Part shown: positions 47,559 through 58,967 of the stretch, in pieces
Layout of the letters: each line of letters opens with the position of its first letter
How positions within the stretch are numbered: the first letter of the stretch is position 1
NCBI GenBank assembly: GCA_963585895.1
Contig: OY757921.1
Coordinates: forward strand, 53,487,090-53,551,089
Length of the DNA: 64,000 nt
DNA from: Sepioteuthis lessoniana
Taxonomy: Eukaryota; Mollusca; Cephalopoda; Myopsida; Loliginidae
Direction: 5' to 3'
Made by a program: the position numbers and the translations under genes
The notes under the pieces: model-generated
Seen by the model: the letters and a program-made list of their open reading frames with translations, nothing else
Told to the model about the DNA's origin: nothing
Databases searched by the model: none

Positions 47559-48526
47559 AAGAAAAACACAAAAATTGAGGAGACTTATTCACTATGTGAT
47601 AACGTATTATTAAACAGTGAGAGAGTTGTAATACCAAAAACTCTTCAAAAAAGAATTCTTCACGATTTCCACACTGGTCACCCAGGGATAAATCGAATAA
47701 AGAGCCTTATGCGTTCTTACGTTTTTTGGCCTGGTATGGACTCTGATGTCACTGATATGATCAGTAAATGCAAAGGATGTATCCTAGCAGCAACGTCTCC
47801 ACCAACCTCGCAAGAACCCTGACCCAAAACAGATAGACCATGGTCGAGGATACACATAGATTTCGCTGGTCCAATTGATAAATGGTATTACTTAGTAGTA
47901 GTTGACAGCCATTCTAAATGGCCAGAAGTCTTCCAAATGAAAAGACCTACATCAATAGAGTAAACAGGTTACATGAACTGTTCGCAAGATACAGTGTAGT
48001 AGATACAATAGTTAGCGACAACGGGACGCAATTTACATCTAAGGAGTTTGAACATTTCTGTGCAACATTCCAAGTTGAACACATAAGAATACCTCCTTGC
48101 CACCCACGATCAAACGGCCAAGCCGAGAGATTTGTGGATACGATAAAAAGAGCGTTAAAGAAAGCAATAGGAACTCCGACTAAAAACGCCCTTCAACTTT
48201 TTCTTCAATTATATCGGATAACTCCGAATAAGTCGGCACCATCAACTCTATCACCTGCAGAAAGCATGTTTGCTAGAAGAATCAGATCTGTATTTTATAA
48301 ACTTATTCCAAGCAAGAAAAGCCACATCCCTGCCATCCTTGTTCCTAGAAGGACATTTAATAAAAATGATAAAGTATTTTACAAAAATTACAAAAATAAT
48401 ACGACTACCTGGCAACCTGGAATTATTAAGGAGCGTACCGGAAACATGATTTACACCGTACAAGGGGAAAAGTTCATCCGCAGAAAACACGTAAATCAAC
48501 TACAAAACGTATCACAGATGAACTAA
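47559..48526 (+). pseudogene. Gypsy element 2 integrase
   Basis: Integrase zinc finger (HDFHTGHPG ... CKGCILA) at 47660-47790, then the catalytic core: HIDFAGPIDKWYYLVVVDSH, VSDNGTQFTSKEFEHFC and CHPRSNGQAERFVDTIKRA, giving the D, D and E of the DDE triad. Stops near 47820 and 47960 and a frame change interrupt it; the second half (47918-48526) is open. The C-terminal part ends PGIIKERTGNMIYTVQGEK. Confidence 0.88.
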
Positions 48527-49461
48527 CAGAAACCCCACAAATTGAAGAGGATGATCTACAAGATCTTTACGATACCTTCGACCTACAAATGAATCAAGTA
48601 GAACAAGAAGCTAGAGGGGAAAGAAAGCGGAAAGCCCCTCCACAATTCATAATTGAACCAAAAAGAAAAAAATACTAAAAATTCACAATCTTGGGGGGTG
48701 TTGGGTATCATCTACCTTTTCAGCATAATGAGCTGTTCCAGCTGCCATTGTGGCAGTAGTTGAGATTAGTCTGGCAATAAGCCCACACGTCATTCAAACC
48801 GTTATCGTTGTTATTCTTGGATTATTACCTGAGTTGTTAAAACATTGTTATTATCTCGGTAAGACTTGTTTTTTGTTTGTTTTTTTTTTGTTTTTTTTTT
48901 TTCGTTGGACTTTGTATTTTTTCTTTTGCAAGCTTACCGAGAAATTGTTACTTGATACTGTTCTGTTTTGTCTAACTTGTTTTGTCCCTTGTGGTTGGAC
49001 TTGATTCTTGTACCAAACGTATTTTGTCTTTAGTGTTTTTTATTTCAGGGGTATCTACTTGTTCTAATTTATTTGCACTTTTTTTCCGGCGTATTTGTAC
49101 TCTTGTATTATTCATTTTCCTTTTGAACAAGTAGAACCCCCCTCCACACTTGCAACAGGTGGAGACCTTAGTTTTACCCTCCTGGCTGCAATCCCTACTG
49201 CAGTCATGGAGGGTTCTACCTAAAAAAAAAAATGATGAGGTTAAAGAGAAAACTGAACCATTGAAATAAACCTCACAAGAAAGTCTAATTGGAGCAAACT
49301 GCCGATCCCCGCTGATTCTCAAACACAGGAAACACAGGACAGCCCAAAAGAGCCCCACGCCTTGGAGGGGCCAGCAGAGAGGACCTGCTGACTATGAAAG
49401 GGATAGGGTAGAGAAGTACGCTAAGTACTTCAAAGGTAATGAGATCCTGCCCATCCCTGAA

Positions 49462-51365
49462 TTGGTCGAAAAATTGACACCCAGGATCCTCTCGCTGGTT
49501 GTTTCAGATCTAAAATCCAAAAGGTTAGTGGGGCTGAAAAAAGAGTCATTCGAGGAGCTGCTGGGGAAGGCGGGCATCCCATGCCAGTACTTCTGTCGTA
49601 AGAGTTTTGCGACGTGGGATGTCCTCCTTCCTACCGAGGACCAGGCCGCGAAATTAGCAGCAAATAACTTCACGAGTAAGTATTTCAGTTTGCAGCCGGA
49701 ATATAGGGGCACCCGTAGGCTCCGCGTCACCATCTGTAACGTCCCGGCCCACATTACTGGGGAGGTTTTGGCCGCTTATTTAAGCTCTTATGGCCAAGTT
49801 GAAGAGTTTAACCTCCTCAGATCCCCGGCCGGGACAGCCTACGGGGATTATGCCTTCCGGCTGTGCCTGACGAGGGATGGCTTCAAAGCCATCCCCGAGA
49901 CTCTAATCAGCGGGGACCGGCAGATGATTGTGATGGTAGAGGGGCGAAGACCAAGATTCTGGTCCTGCAAACTGATTGGACATATAGCAAAGTTCTGCCC
50001 AGAAAAACCAGAAAACAAAGCAGCAGCAGCAACAACAACAGCTTTAACAGCCACCACCACAATCAGCATGACAGCGGAGGTCCAGGACCCGGGTCAGGGC
50101 CAGCCCAAAACAAATGACCAAGAGGGCTGGTCCGAGGTAACACGGAAGAGGAGGGGATCCCCCAAGCAAGGGGGAAAAAGTCCAATTTCATCCCCTCCTC
50201 AAAAACAAACCAAGGCTCCAGCAACACCAACAACTGAATCATCAGAAACACCAGCAGTAACTTCAACAAAGCAGCAACCAACAACAGAGTAACGTCAAAA
50301 GTACCAGAGATGTCAAAAACACCAGAAACTTTAACGACAACAGCATCTCCAGTATCCCCAACAGCAAAAAAAAAAAATTTAAAAAAGAAAAAAATCAGCA
50401 GGCCACGAGGAAATGGAGACAAACATCAATTTAAAAAGGAGAAGGGACAGTGGGGATGGGGCCGCAAAAAAATTGTGCCCAGAAAAAACCCAGCCCGAGG
50501 CAGGCCCTTCCCACCAAACAAAACCACAACCACAGCTACCTCCTCCAGCGATACCATCAACATCAACACTACCTCCACCAACCTTCCCCCCTCCAAAAAT
50601 AACACTACAGTCACCTCCCCAACGAATGCCCCCCCTTTCACCTCTCTCACCACAACAGGAACATTTCCTCCATAAAAACCACCGCTCTTACAAAATCCCC
50701 CTGCCTAGATCACAGTCGGCAGAAAGGGCACAGCCCTCGAGCTTAGCTCGAACCCCATCCCTTCCCTCACTCAGTCCTTCAGAGTTTTCATCCCAAAACT
50801 TATTCCCTGCAATCCCGTCACCCAAAAGAAACCTGATCCTCCTGCTGGAGAAAAGAAACCGAATCAGCTGGAGGATTAACTTTCAATTGAACAGATGCAG
50901 CGGGCAGCGGCTTTGTGCTCGGTGGAGCTGGAAGCAGTTGGGGACTTCCAGCTCCGGAAGGCACTAAAGCCGCTGCTCAACCTTGAAAAAGTCAACTATA
51001 AGAACATTGCCAATCCTTAGAACTTTAGGAGTGCAGCCATGGTGACCACTTTTGTCCGGTCAGCTGGCGACCGTACCAAGGGCGTGTGGAAGTTCTTGAG
51101 TACGGTCTGACAGACTGATACGGGCATGAAGTTGGCGGAGTTGGAGCACTCCTCCCTAAAGAAATGTATTACCTTTTGTGCAGGGAGGGTCCCTATCTTG
51201 GTTCACCCTTCTCTTTATAGGTCCCTAAAGTTGCGGTTCCCCATAGATGTCGGTGGAATAACCAGGGATAACCGAGTTAGCACTGAACTCGGCACCGGTT
51301 CCCTGCGTCAGACCGTCGGCATCCTCACCCCGAAGGATTTCCGGCCCGTAGTCGACATGGAGTAA
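49462..51365 (+). pseudogene. Tx1-like LINE ORF1 (nucleic-acid-binding protein)
   Basis: The N-terminal 276 codons (to 50292) are open: PCQYFCRKSFATWDVLLPTE, RLRVTICNVPAHITGEVLAA and a CCHC knuckle read as FWSCKLIGHIAKFC, where the first cysteine has become Phe. The frame is open upstream to about 49270 without an ATG, so the true start is unresolved. A lysine/proline-rich middle continues in shifted frames. The C-terminus resumes at ~50895 (MQRAAALCSVELEAVGDFQL) with stops near 51018 and 51107, ending LTPKDFRPVVDME. The protein binds the LINE RNA in related elements. ORF1 and ORF2 are ~15 nt apart. Confidence 0.82.
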
Positions 51366-51379
51366 GGTAAGTTGGATTG

Positions 51380-54300
51380 ATGGCTTTAAACCTTGCCAGT
51401 TTGAATGTGAGGGGACTGAGGGATTCAAGCAAGTGTACGCGCTTGCTTGCTGAACTCAAGAACCTCGGAGTGAATGTTACTGCAGTGCAGGAGACTCACT
51501 TCACTTGCGACCCGACTGTCGGGTGCTGGAAAGCGATTTTAACGTTTTCTCAGCATACGGCAGCCGCACCAGCGCTGGGGTCTCTTTGCTAGTTGGACGC
51601 AGCCTTGATGATGTTGACGTTATTTTTGCAGGTGGTTGTGGCCGATGTTGTCGTGAAAAGTTTCAAGTTTCGTCTGGTTGCGGTTTATGCGTCCAATATC
51701 GCTGCAGAGAGGGTTTCCTTTTTTCGTCGGTTGGCGCCGTTCCTGGACGATACGAAGCGGCTAGTCTTAATGGGTGATTGGAATGCGATCCTTGATCCCA
51801 AGATAGATAAGGTCGGGCGGGGAGCTAACATATTGGGAAGGTGTGAAAGCAGCCTTTTCGGCTTCGTGACTCGTCACGGTCTCGTCGACAGGTTTCGTCT
51901 GGATCACCCAGGGTGGGAGATGTGGACGTGGCTAGATAGATCGCCCTCTGCCAAAGTAGGTTCCTACTTGGACAGAGTGTTAGTGAGAAGAGCTGACATT
52001 GATTTTGTTAGTTGTCCCACGTTCCACTTGATAGCGTGGACTGACCATAAACTCATTAGAGTCAGTCTGCAGTTAGCAAATAGGCCTAGTCTAGCCGGCT
52101 ACTGGAAGTTCAATACCGCCTTACTGGAGATACGGGACTTCCGGGATCGGCTAGAATCCTTAATTAAGTGGGCGTTAGTGGGGGCGGTTACCGGGAATAG
52201 GTGGTGGGTTTCTCTTAAGCATAGGATTAGAGATTTCGCCACCAAATACGGTCGACAGCTCAACTTAGATAGGACCGCGGAGGCGAAATCTATAGATGAT
52301 AGACTCTCCCGGGCGGTGGCTGGGGGGGACTCCCTAGGTGTAGAGCTAGCTAGGAGGGACCTTGAGCGTGAGAGTAGCGAGCGCTACAAGGGATCAGTAG
52401 TTAGATCTAGGCTAAAAAGAGTTCTCAACGAAGCTGTGAAATCGAACGCGACTGCGCGTGAAGAAGAAGTGCGAAGGTTCCCCGATCGGTACATCGTATC
52501 TGTGAAGACCCCGGACGGGCGTCTGCTGCGATCGGGTCGTGAGATACGTGACGCCTTTCGGGCGCACTTTCGGGATCGCTTTGCCCGCTGCACTGATCTC
52601 CCGCTCCGGGAGTTTCGCAGCTATCTCGCCGACTTCCCCCGCCTTGGGGCGGCTGAAGCGGCTAGCTGCGAGGGTGTGGTTACTGAATGCGAAGTCCGTG
52701 ACGCGTTGAAGCAGGTCGGCCTGAACAAGTCGCCGGGACTAGATGGTTTGCCCTACGAAGTGTACTTGAGGATGTCGCACATGTTTGTACCTATTCTGAC
52801 GGATATGTTCAACCATTGGTTCGCCCAGGGAGCCATCCCTGATAGCATTACCAAGGGCGTGATCACATTGCTGAAGAAAGGTGGCAGGCATGTTTGGGAG
52901 GGTTTAGACGATTACAGGCCCATAACTCTGCTTAATACAGAGTTAAAGATTTTGGCCCGGGTCTTAGCAAATCGTTTACAGTTTGTCATTAGCGATCTGA
53001 TCGGCCCCGAACAGACCTTTGCTGTGAAGGGAAGATCGATCCAGGACAACCTGCACTTGATTCGCGAGGTCCTAGAGGGGTTAAAAGACGACACCGAAGC
53101 CGCGCTGATCAGTTTAGATCAGTTCAAGGCCTTCGATAGGGTGGACCATCGATTCTTGGCGTCTGTTTTGGAGACTGCCGGATTCAAACCGGAGTTCCGC
53201 AGATGGATTAGCATGATGTACCACAACCCTCAGGCAGTGGTGCAGGTGAACGGAAGGCGTTCGGGGGTGATCGCGATCGAGCGTTCGGTCCGGCAAGGCT
53301 GCCCTCTGTCTCCTCTTCTCTATGTCCTCGCGTTGGAGCCCCTCCTGCGCAGGCTTAGGGATGAGGGGACAAGTCCGGCACTGCGCGGTATCCCATTCGT
53401 TGGCCGCCTTGCGGCCAGGGTTTCCGCGTTCGCTGATGACGTCACAGTGTTTGTATCCCGCCGCCAGGATATAGAGGCTGTGAAAGAGGCGGTTGTCGAG
53501 TATGAGCGGATTGCAGGGGCCAAGGTCAATTTTGACAAAAGCGAAGGTTTGCGGCTTGGTGCTTGGAGGGGTAGCAATACTCTTCCAGGGCCCTTCCGCT
53601 GGAGTGACGGACCCATCCGCATCCTCGGGGTGTGGTTTGGGCCCGACCTCCAACTGGAGCGAAATTGGTCGGAGGTACATGCTAAGGTGAATGCTCAGGT
53701 GGGAATCTGGCTTTCAAGGAGGTTGTCCTTAAAGGGCAGGGCTGAGGCGTGCGCCGCGTACGTCTTCCCCTTGATCCTTTACCGATTGGCTGTACTTCCT
53801 CTGCCTAAGGCACATCGGTTGGCACTGCAACGATCCCTCTCCAGATTGCTCTGGGGAGGTGCAAGGCCGATGGTGCGTAGGCAGGTCTGTATCCAACGTA
53901 CTCGCAACGGGGGTCTGGGTATGCCTGATCTGGAGAGCCACTGGCTTGCTGAAAGACTTGCATATCTGGGCCGTGTCTTGACGGGGGACTCAGTGTGGAG
54001 ACGAAAGGCGAGTCGGACTTTTCCTCGCCTCAACTCAGACCCAAAGGCTGAAGGTCGACGTAGGCCTTTGGGCGAAGCACTGTTTGTCCGCGAGTGCCGA
54101 AAGGCCCTTCGTAACCTTCTTGGATCCAGTGACCTTTCATGGCCTCGGAAGGAACTGTATCGGGAGCTAGTGGTGGGTTCCGCTTCTGATCCTCTCAGCG
54201 AGCGGCACGGCTGGACGGCGGGGGAGATCCGCTCTCACTGGAATTGGGCGCCAGGATCGAGCTTCTTGAACAACTCCGAGTTCTCGTTCACCTGGCGACT

Positions 54301-54829
54301 TGCATGGAATGCGTTACCCCTTCGCGACTTGAACTACAAGGCGGGCCTGGCAGACATGCCTGATTGCCCTCGCTGCAGCAGTGGGTTGGAAGAAACGGCT
54401 GAGCACTCCTTCTACTACTGCGAGCGAGTCCGCCCGTTTTGGGATCACGTCCGGGAGTGGGCGGCTCGCATCGAACCCAAGCAGCTCGTGCTGCTCGACG
54501 TTGGTTACGTCGTAGACAACGTTCTTCCTCCGTTTCACGGTGAGAAGCGTGTGGTGTTTCTCGCGATCCTAGCTGTAGCCCGAATGGTGATTTGGATGAC
54601 GCGAAACAAGGGATTGTATGACGATGCAAACTTTTCTCATCGTGATCTGGTTTTGTATTTTCGGCATCAGCTGAGGGTCAAAATCAGATGCGATAGAAAA
54701 CGCTTGGATTGCATAACATTCAGCAAAAGGTGGGTGACTGCAGCTAGCCTGGTCGTACGAAAGGGGGCAATGTTGGAGTCATCCTTCCTTCCTCTGCCAG
54801 CCCATGGCGTCTACGGTACGGGTCCTTAG
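51380..54829 (+). pseudogene. Tx1-like LINE ORF2 (APE endonuclease and reverse transcriptase), double frameshift
   Basis: Starts MALNLASLNVRGLRDSS. The frame shifts at about 51510 and shifts back at about 51630, so the endonuclease is out of frame for ~120 nt. From there to 54829 it is uninterrupted. Endonuclease motifs: VQETHF, GDWNAI, SYLDRVL and WTDHKL. RT motifs: LDQFKAFDRV (first Asp at 53117), QGCPLSPLLYVLALEP, and FADD (aspartates at 53435 and 53438). A zinc-finger-like CPRCSSGLEETAEHSFYYC sits at 54365. Catalytic residues look intact; Phe in DQFKAF is unusual where Ala or Ser is common. The 3' tail of the ORF extends well past the zinc finger. Confidence 0.9.
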
Positions 54830-55300
54830 GGACCCCATCCCTGGTAAGTAGAATTGTTTTTTCCCCTTGTAACCTAGTTAGCAGTATGTTGTGTGTCATT
54901 GTCCCCGTCATCTAGTCGTTTGTTTCTCAAGATCTTCCCCCTCCCTATTATTTTTGTACATCAACCCGAATCCCAGTCCACTTTTATTGAAGATCTTGAA
55001 TATTCATATGTAAAAAATCATATTATCTGCATCTATCAACCCATACCGCGCCCGACACTTTATTTATTTTATCTCTGTAGATTAGAATCCCTGTCCCACC
55101 TATGGTAGGTCCGGCTTGTTTCCGGTTTTTTTCGACCCGGAAAACATCGGCCTCCAATTTTATAGACGGGGGGGTGGGAGGCAAACCAAATGGGGAATTT
55201 TTCCTTGTTTTCTTTCTTGTATATATATTTTTCGGGGTTTTTTCTCCCATTCCCATCACTTCATTGTACATAAATCATATTTTGTAAATAAAAATCATAT

Positions 55301-55539
55301 ACCACTTACGGGTTTTAAGTAGGCTTTATCATAGAGCAAATGTGGTATTTTGGTGTCTGCTGCGCACATGATGAGCGATGAATGGTTATATATTGTACTG
55401 TTGAATGGGTCAGCGAATGTGGCTAGCTAGGCTCCCTTTAGAATACATAGAAAAGCAAGACCGCTCCCTTCCCCTCCCCAAAAACCTTAAGGCCTTGTGC
55501 CTTCTTTGTATTTTTTACAAAGAAATAAAATAAGCTTCC
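55301..55539. other. Spacer between the two Tx1-like copies
   Basis: Non-coding. It may include the true 3' end of the first copy. Confidence 0.4.
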
Positions 55540-56486
55540 AGTCAGTAATGTACGGGCAGGGTCCCAATTTATGTTCATCCCTGTTTTTATAGGTCCCTAA
55601 AGCTGCGGTTTCCCTTCGATGTCGGCGGAATTTCCCGGGACGGCAGAGAGTCTACTGATCTCTGTACCGGTTCCCTGCGTCAGGGCGTCGGCATCCTCAC
55701 CCCAAAGGATTTCAGGCCCGTAGTCGACACTGAGTAAGGTAAGTCGGATTGATGGATTTAAACCTTGCCAGTTTGAATGTGAGGGGACTGAGGGATTCAA
55801 GCAAGGGTACGCGCTAGCTTGCTGAACTCAAGAACCTCGAACAGACCTTTGCTGTGAAGGGAAGATCGATCCAGGACAACCTGCACTTGATTCGCGAGGT
55901 CCTAGAGGGGATAAAAGACGACACCGAAACCGCGATGATCAGTTTAGATCAGTCAAATCAGATGCGATCGAAAACGCTTGGATCGCATAACATTCAGCAA
56001 AAGGTGGGTGACTGCAGCGAGCCTGGTCGTACGAAAGGGGGCAATGTTGGAGTCATCCTTCCCTCCTCTGCCGACCCATGGCGTCTACGGTACGGGTCCT
56101 TAGGGACCCCATCCCTTGTAAGTAGAGTTGTTTTTCCCCCTTGAAACCGAGTTAGCAGTACGCTGTGAATCATTGTCCCCGTCATCTAGTCGTTAGTTTC
56201 TCAAGATCTTCCCCCTCCCTATTATTTTTGTACCTCAACCCGAATCCCAGCCCGCTTTTATTGAAGATCTTGAACATTCATATATAAATATCCTATTACC
56301 TGCTTCTATCGACCCCAAACCGCGCCCGACTCTTTCAGTTCTTTTATCCCTGTAGATTAGGATTCCCGCCCCACCTATGGTAGGTCCGGCTTGTTTCCGG
56401 TTTCTTTCGGTCCGGAAAACAGTCGGCCTTCAATTTTATAGACGGGGGGGATGGGAGGGAAACTAAACGGGGAATTTTTTTCTTGT
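55540..56486 (+). mobile_element. Tx1-like LINE, internal deletion derivative
   Basis: Three pieces of the neighbouring LINE joined together: ~55545-55838 matches 51175-51467 (ORF1 end, ORF2 start), 55839-55951 matches 53009-53122 (EQTFAVKGRSIQDNLHLIR) and 55952-56486 matches 54683-55205 (ORF2 end, 3' UTR). Short shared bases (cg, tca) sit at the junctions. It ends where a family A fragment begins. Confidence 0.88.
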
Positions 56487-56489
56487 TGC

Positions 56490-57090
56490 TCTGAGCAATT
56501 CCAGGTCTATTAATACCTTGGGGTTTTTTTATGCTGGCACGACTTTTTTTCGATATCCCTTATCCATTAAGCTTTTCTGATTTTTTTATTACCATATTCT
56601 ACTCTAAATTTATTTTCCGATTATTGCATCCGGTCGTAGTCTCCAATAACTGGTTGGCAGAATTTTTCTTCGATATTTTGGATATTCCAAGTTTATTTGT
56701 ATTGCTTGAGCCTGTCTCGGTATCTTTTAAATTTCCTTCTTTCGCTAATGACTTTTTATTTATCTCTTCAAGTTGCATTGTTTAACTTCTCCGTTGTTTT
56801 GTTTTGGTCTTTTCATTCGAAAATGTCAATGGGTTTTTCCTAGCTTTGCGTTTTTGCTTATTGTCGCTATTTCTCTACCTGTCTTTCTAGCCTAAATTCC
56901 CATCCAGGTTTTGTGATTATGCCTACTTTGACATATGCGAATTTTACTATCTTCTCATATCAAACTTTATTTTAAAGAAAGCTATAAAATGTTTGCACAG
57001 ATCATAAGCACAATTGATTCAATATCGAAATGCATCTCTGGAATGTAACGCCTTAGGTATCGTCATTTATTTCTCGTTCCCTGGGACATT
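56490..57090 (-). mobile_element. Family A LINE fragment
   Basis: Minus strand reads TMQLEEINKKSLAKEG near 56770 and related N-terminal sequence, as in the copy at 1145-4073 (3590-3830). The part 56755-57025 is repeated at 57550-57812. Confidence 0.65.
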
Positions 57091-57092
57091 TG

Positions 57093-57093
<1 letters not shown>

Positions 57094-57162
<69 letters not shown>

Positions 57163-57163
57163 T
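57094..57163. repeat. TTA microsatellite
   Basis: About 23 TTA units. Confidence 0.95.
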
Positions 57164-57199
57164 TACTCATGGAAAGTGTTTCTTACCAGCGTTGGCTGA

Positions 57200-57830
57200 T
57201 AGTATTTAACAAAGTACAGAATGAGAGGAAGCTTTTTCAAGTTTTCACATCTCATCTGACTATCCTGGTTAGTCTCAACAGTGCTACAGTCTAGGTAGTC
57301 TTTGATATCCAAATTATCCGTTCTCTTATCCAAGCCTTTTGGGACCGTTCAAAACGCACCAATTAAAATTGGTATCAATGTTCTGCAACTGTTTTAGTTC
57401 CCAATCAAATCACAGGATTTCATAATAATTTTTCCTGGGAAAAAAACAAAAGTCCACTTGACTGAATTTTAATAACAGCAAGTCTCTTCAAGACTCTTGT
57501 ACTAGTCTCAGAATTTGGGCTGCTCTGAGCAATTCAGTAGTTTTGATTTATCTCTTCGAAATGCATTGTCTAACTTCACCTTTGTTTGGTTGTGCTCTTT
57601 TCATTCCAAGATATCTAGGTATTTTTCCTTCCTTAGTGTCTTCGCTTATTTTTGTTATTTCTCTACCTGACTTTCGAGCCTCAGTTCCCATCCGGGATTT
57701 GTGATTATGCCTACTTTGGCAGATGCAATTATTACTATCTCCTCACAACAACATTTATGAAACAAAAGCAATAGAATGTTTGCACAGATCATAAGCACAA
57801 TTTATACAATATCTAAAGGCAGTTAGAATT
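57200..57830 (-). mobile_element. Family A LINE fragment
   Basis: At ~57540-57480 the minus strand reads TELLRAAQILRLVQES.RDLL, the C-terminal end of the family, followed to the right by another N-terminal part (57550-57812). Two truncated copies therefore abut. Confidence 0.65.
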
Positions 57831-58967
57831 ATGTCTAATATATTAATCTGTTAGTAAAGGTCCAGTTACGAAATAGGCTTGAGTTTTGAAATAGGTCTTG
57901 ACAGTAAATTTCCAGTTCAATGGGATATATTGAAAAAATTGCTAACCTATTTAGATTAAGCATTAAGCAGTTTTAACGCATCAGATAAATCTTCATCTAG
58001 TTAATTTCATTCGCCCCTGAAACATGGAAATCAATGACACACCACTCTAATAGAAATGAGCAGATTAAAAGGATACAAAATGAAAACTTTTGGCATTACG
58101 TACCTTTTTCACAGATCTTTCCAATGTAACCACGAGGACATACACACACTGCAATTTTACCTCTAGGAACACATTTTCCTCTGTTTCTGCATGGATTAAT
58201 TCTGCAGGGATTGACTGAATAACGGTGAATGTAATTTCATTATCATATCCACATATAATTTTCTTAAGTGAAATTTGAAGAAAAAAACATTAATGAAATA
58301 CGGTGTTTATTCAATTGCCTCGATGATATAACTAATTAATACACAATTAAGAAAAGCTTTTTAATCTATTACAAACTATTCATGAAACTAATGGTTTATG
58401 TCTATCGCATAGGATTAAGAATTGAATTGTGACATTAATATTGATTAATTACTGTATTTCACTCCTCTCAGCTTTAATTGTTCTATTGTTTGTAGATATA
58501 CTTGATGAAATAATTTTCTTTTCTATTTTTCTGTCCTTCACCGTTGATTATATTGATATATTCAATGGAAGATATTGAGAGAATATTGAAAACAAAAGTC
58601 ATTAACAAATTTACCTCCTTTAAAAATCAATCAGCATATGTACGTATGTATGTATATATATCTAAAAATAATAACGCAAATCATTCTTGAGTTTTGTATA
58701 TAGATGTTTCCACCCTAAGTGTTTTTCTTTCACTTTCCTTATATAGATTACTTCATTACATTCTTTTTAGCAAATATCCGGAAGTCTCTTTCTCTTTGCA
58801 AAATTTAAACTTTCCCATTCAAGAAAACTCTAAATAAACATTAATAATGTCTCACCTAAAAAAAAAAAAACAGGCAAGTGACCAAATAACATTTAGAAGA
58901 TTAATGTAAGCTTTCACACTACGAATACTTCATAGGCATTAGGCTTAAAAAAGAGACATACACCTAC
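57831..58967. other. Intron DNA around EGF exon 1
   Basis: Apart from the exon at 58104-58214, AT-rich. 57980-58420 is duplicated at about 42965-43400. Confidence 0.6.
58104..58214 (-). CDS. Exon: EGF-like repeat 1
   Basis: 111-nt phase 1-1 exon, acceptor ttattcag, donor gtacgt. It encodes one EGF-like module with all six cysteines (NPCRINPC, GKCVPRG, VCVCPRGYIGKICEK). The join to the VWA exon restores a valine codon (VNPC). Exon length and phase match the four other 111-nt EGF exons of the gene. Flanking intron DNA, about 57980-58420, is recognisably similar to that around the exon at 43108-43218, so the two arose by duplication of a block larger than the exon. No calcium-binding EGF signature (D/N-x-D/N-E) is visible at the start. 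Confidence 0.92.

Larger units (their letters stand above)
44758..48960 (+). mobile_element. Gypsy-type LTR retrotransposon 2, 5'-truncated
   Basis: Gag, protease, RT, RNase H and integrase in Gypsy order, related to element 1. No 5' LTR precedes it; it starts inside gag next to a family A fragment. A purine tract (cttggggggtg) at ~48690 and tgttgggtatcatctacc at ~48699 mark the start of a 3' LTR whose end I cannot fix. Antisense to the host gene, in the 15-kb intron between EGF repeats 1 and 2. Confidence 0.85.
49100..55300 (+). mobile_element. Tx1-like LINE, near full length
   Basis: Two-ORF non-LTR retrotransposon, markedly GC-richer than the flanking DNA. ORF1 (about 49400-51365) is related to the Tx1 82-kDa ORF1 protein and ORF2 (51380-54829) to Tx1 endonuclease-RT. 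The 3' UTR runs to about 55300 and ends near a aataaa at 55288. The start is placed near the C-rich stretch at ~49130; the exact ends are uncertain. ORF2's RT part has no stop in over 1000 codons, so it is the least decayed element here. Confidence 0.88.

Noticed and set aside
53114..53680. 188-codon minus-strand open frame
   Set aside because: Shadow of the Tx1-like RT in a GC-rich region; codon pattern and homology support the plus strand.
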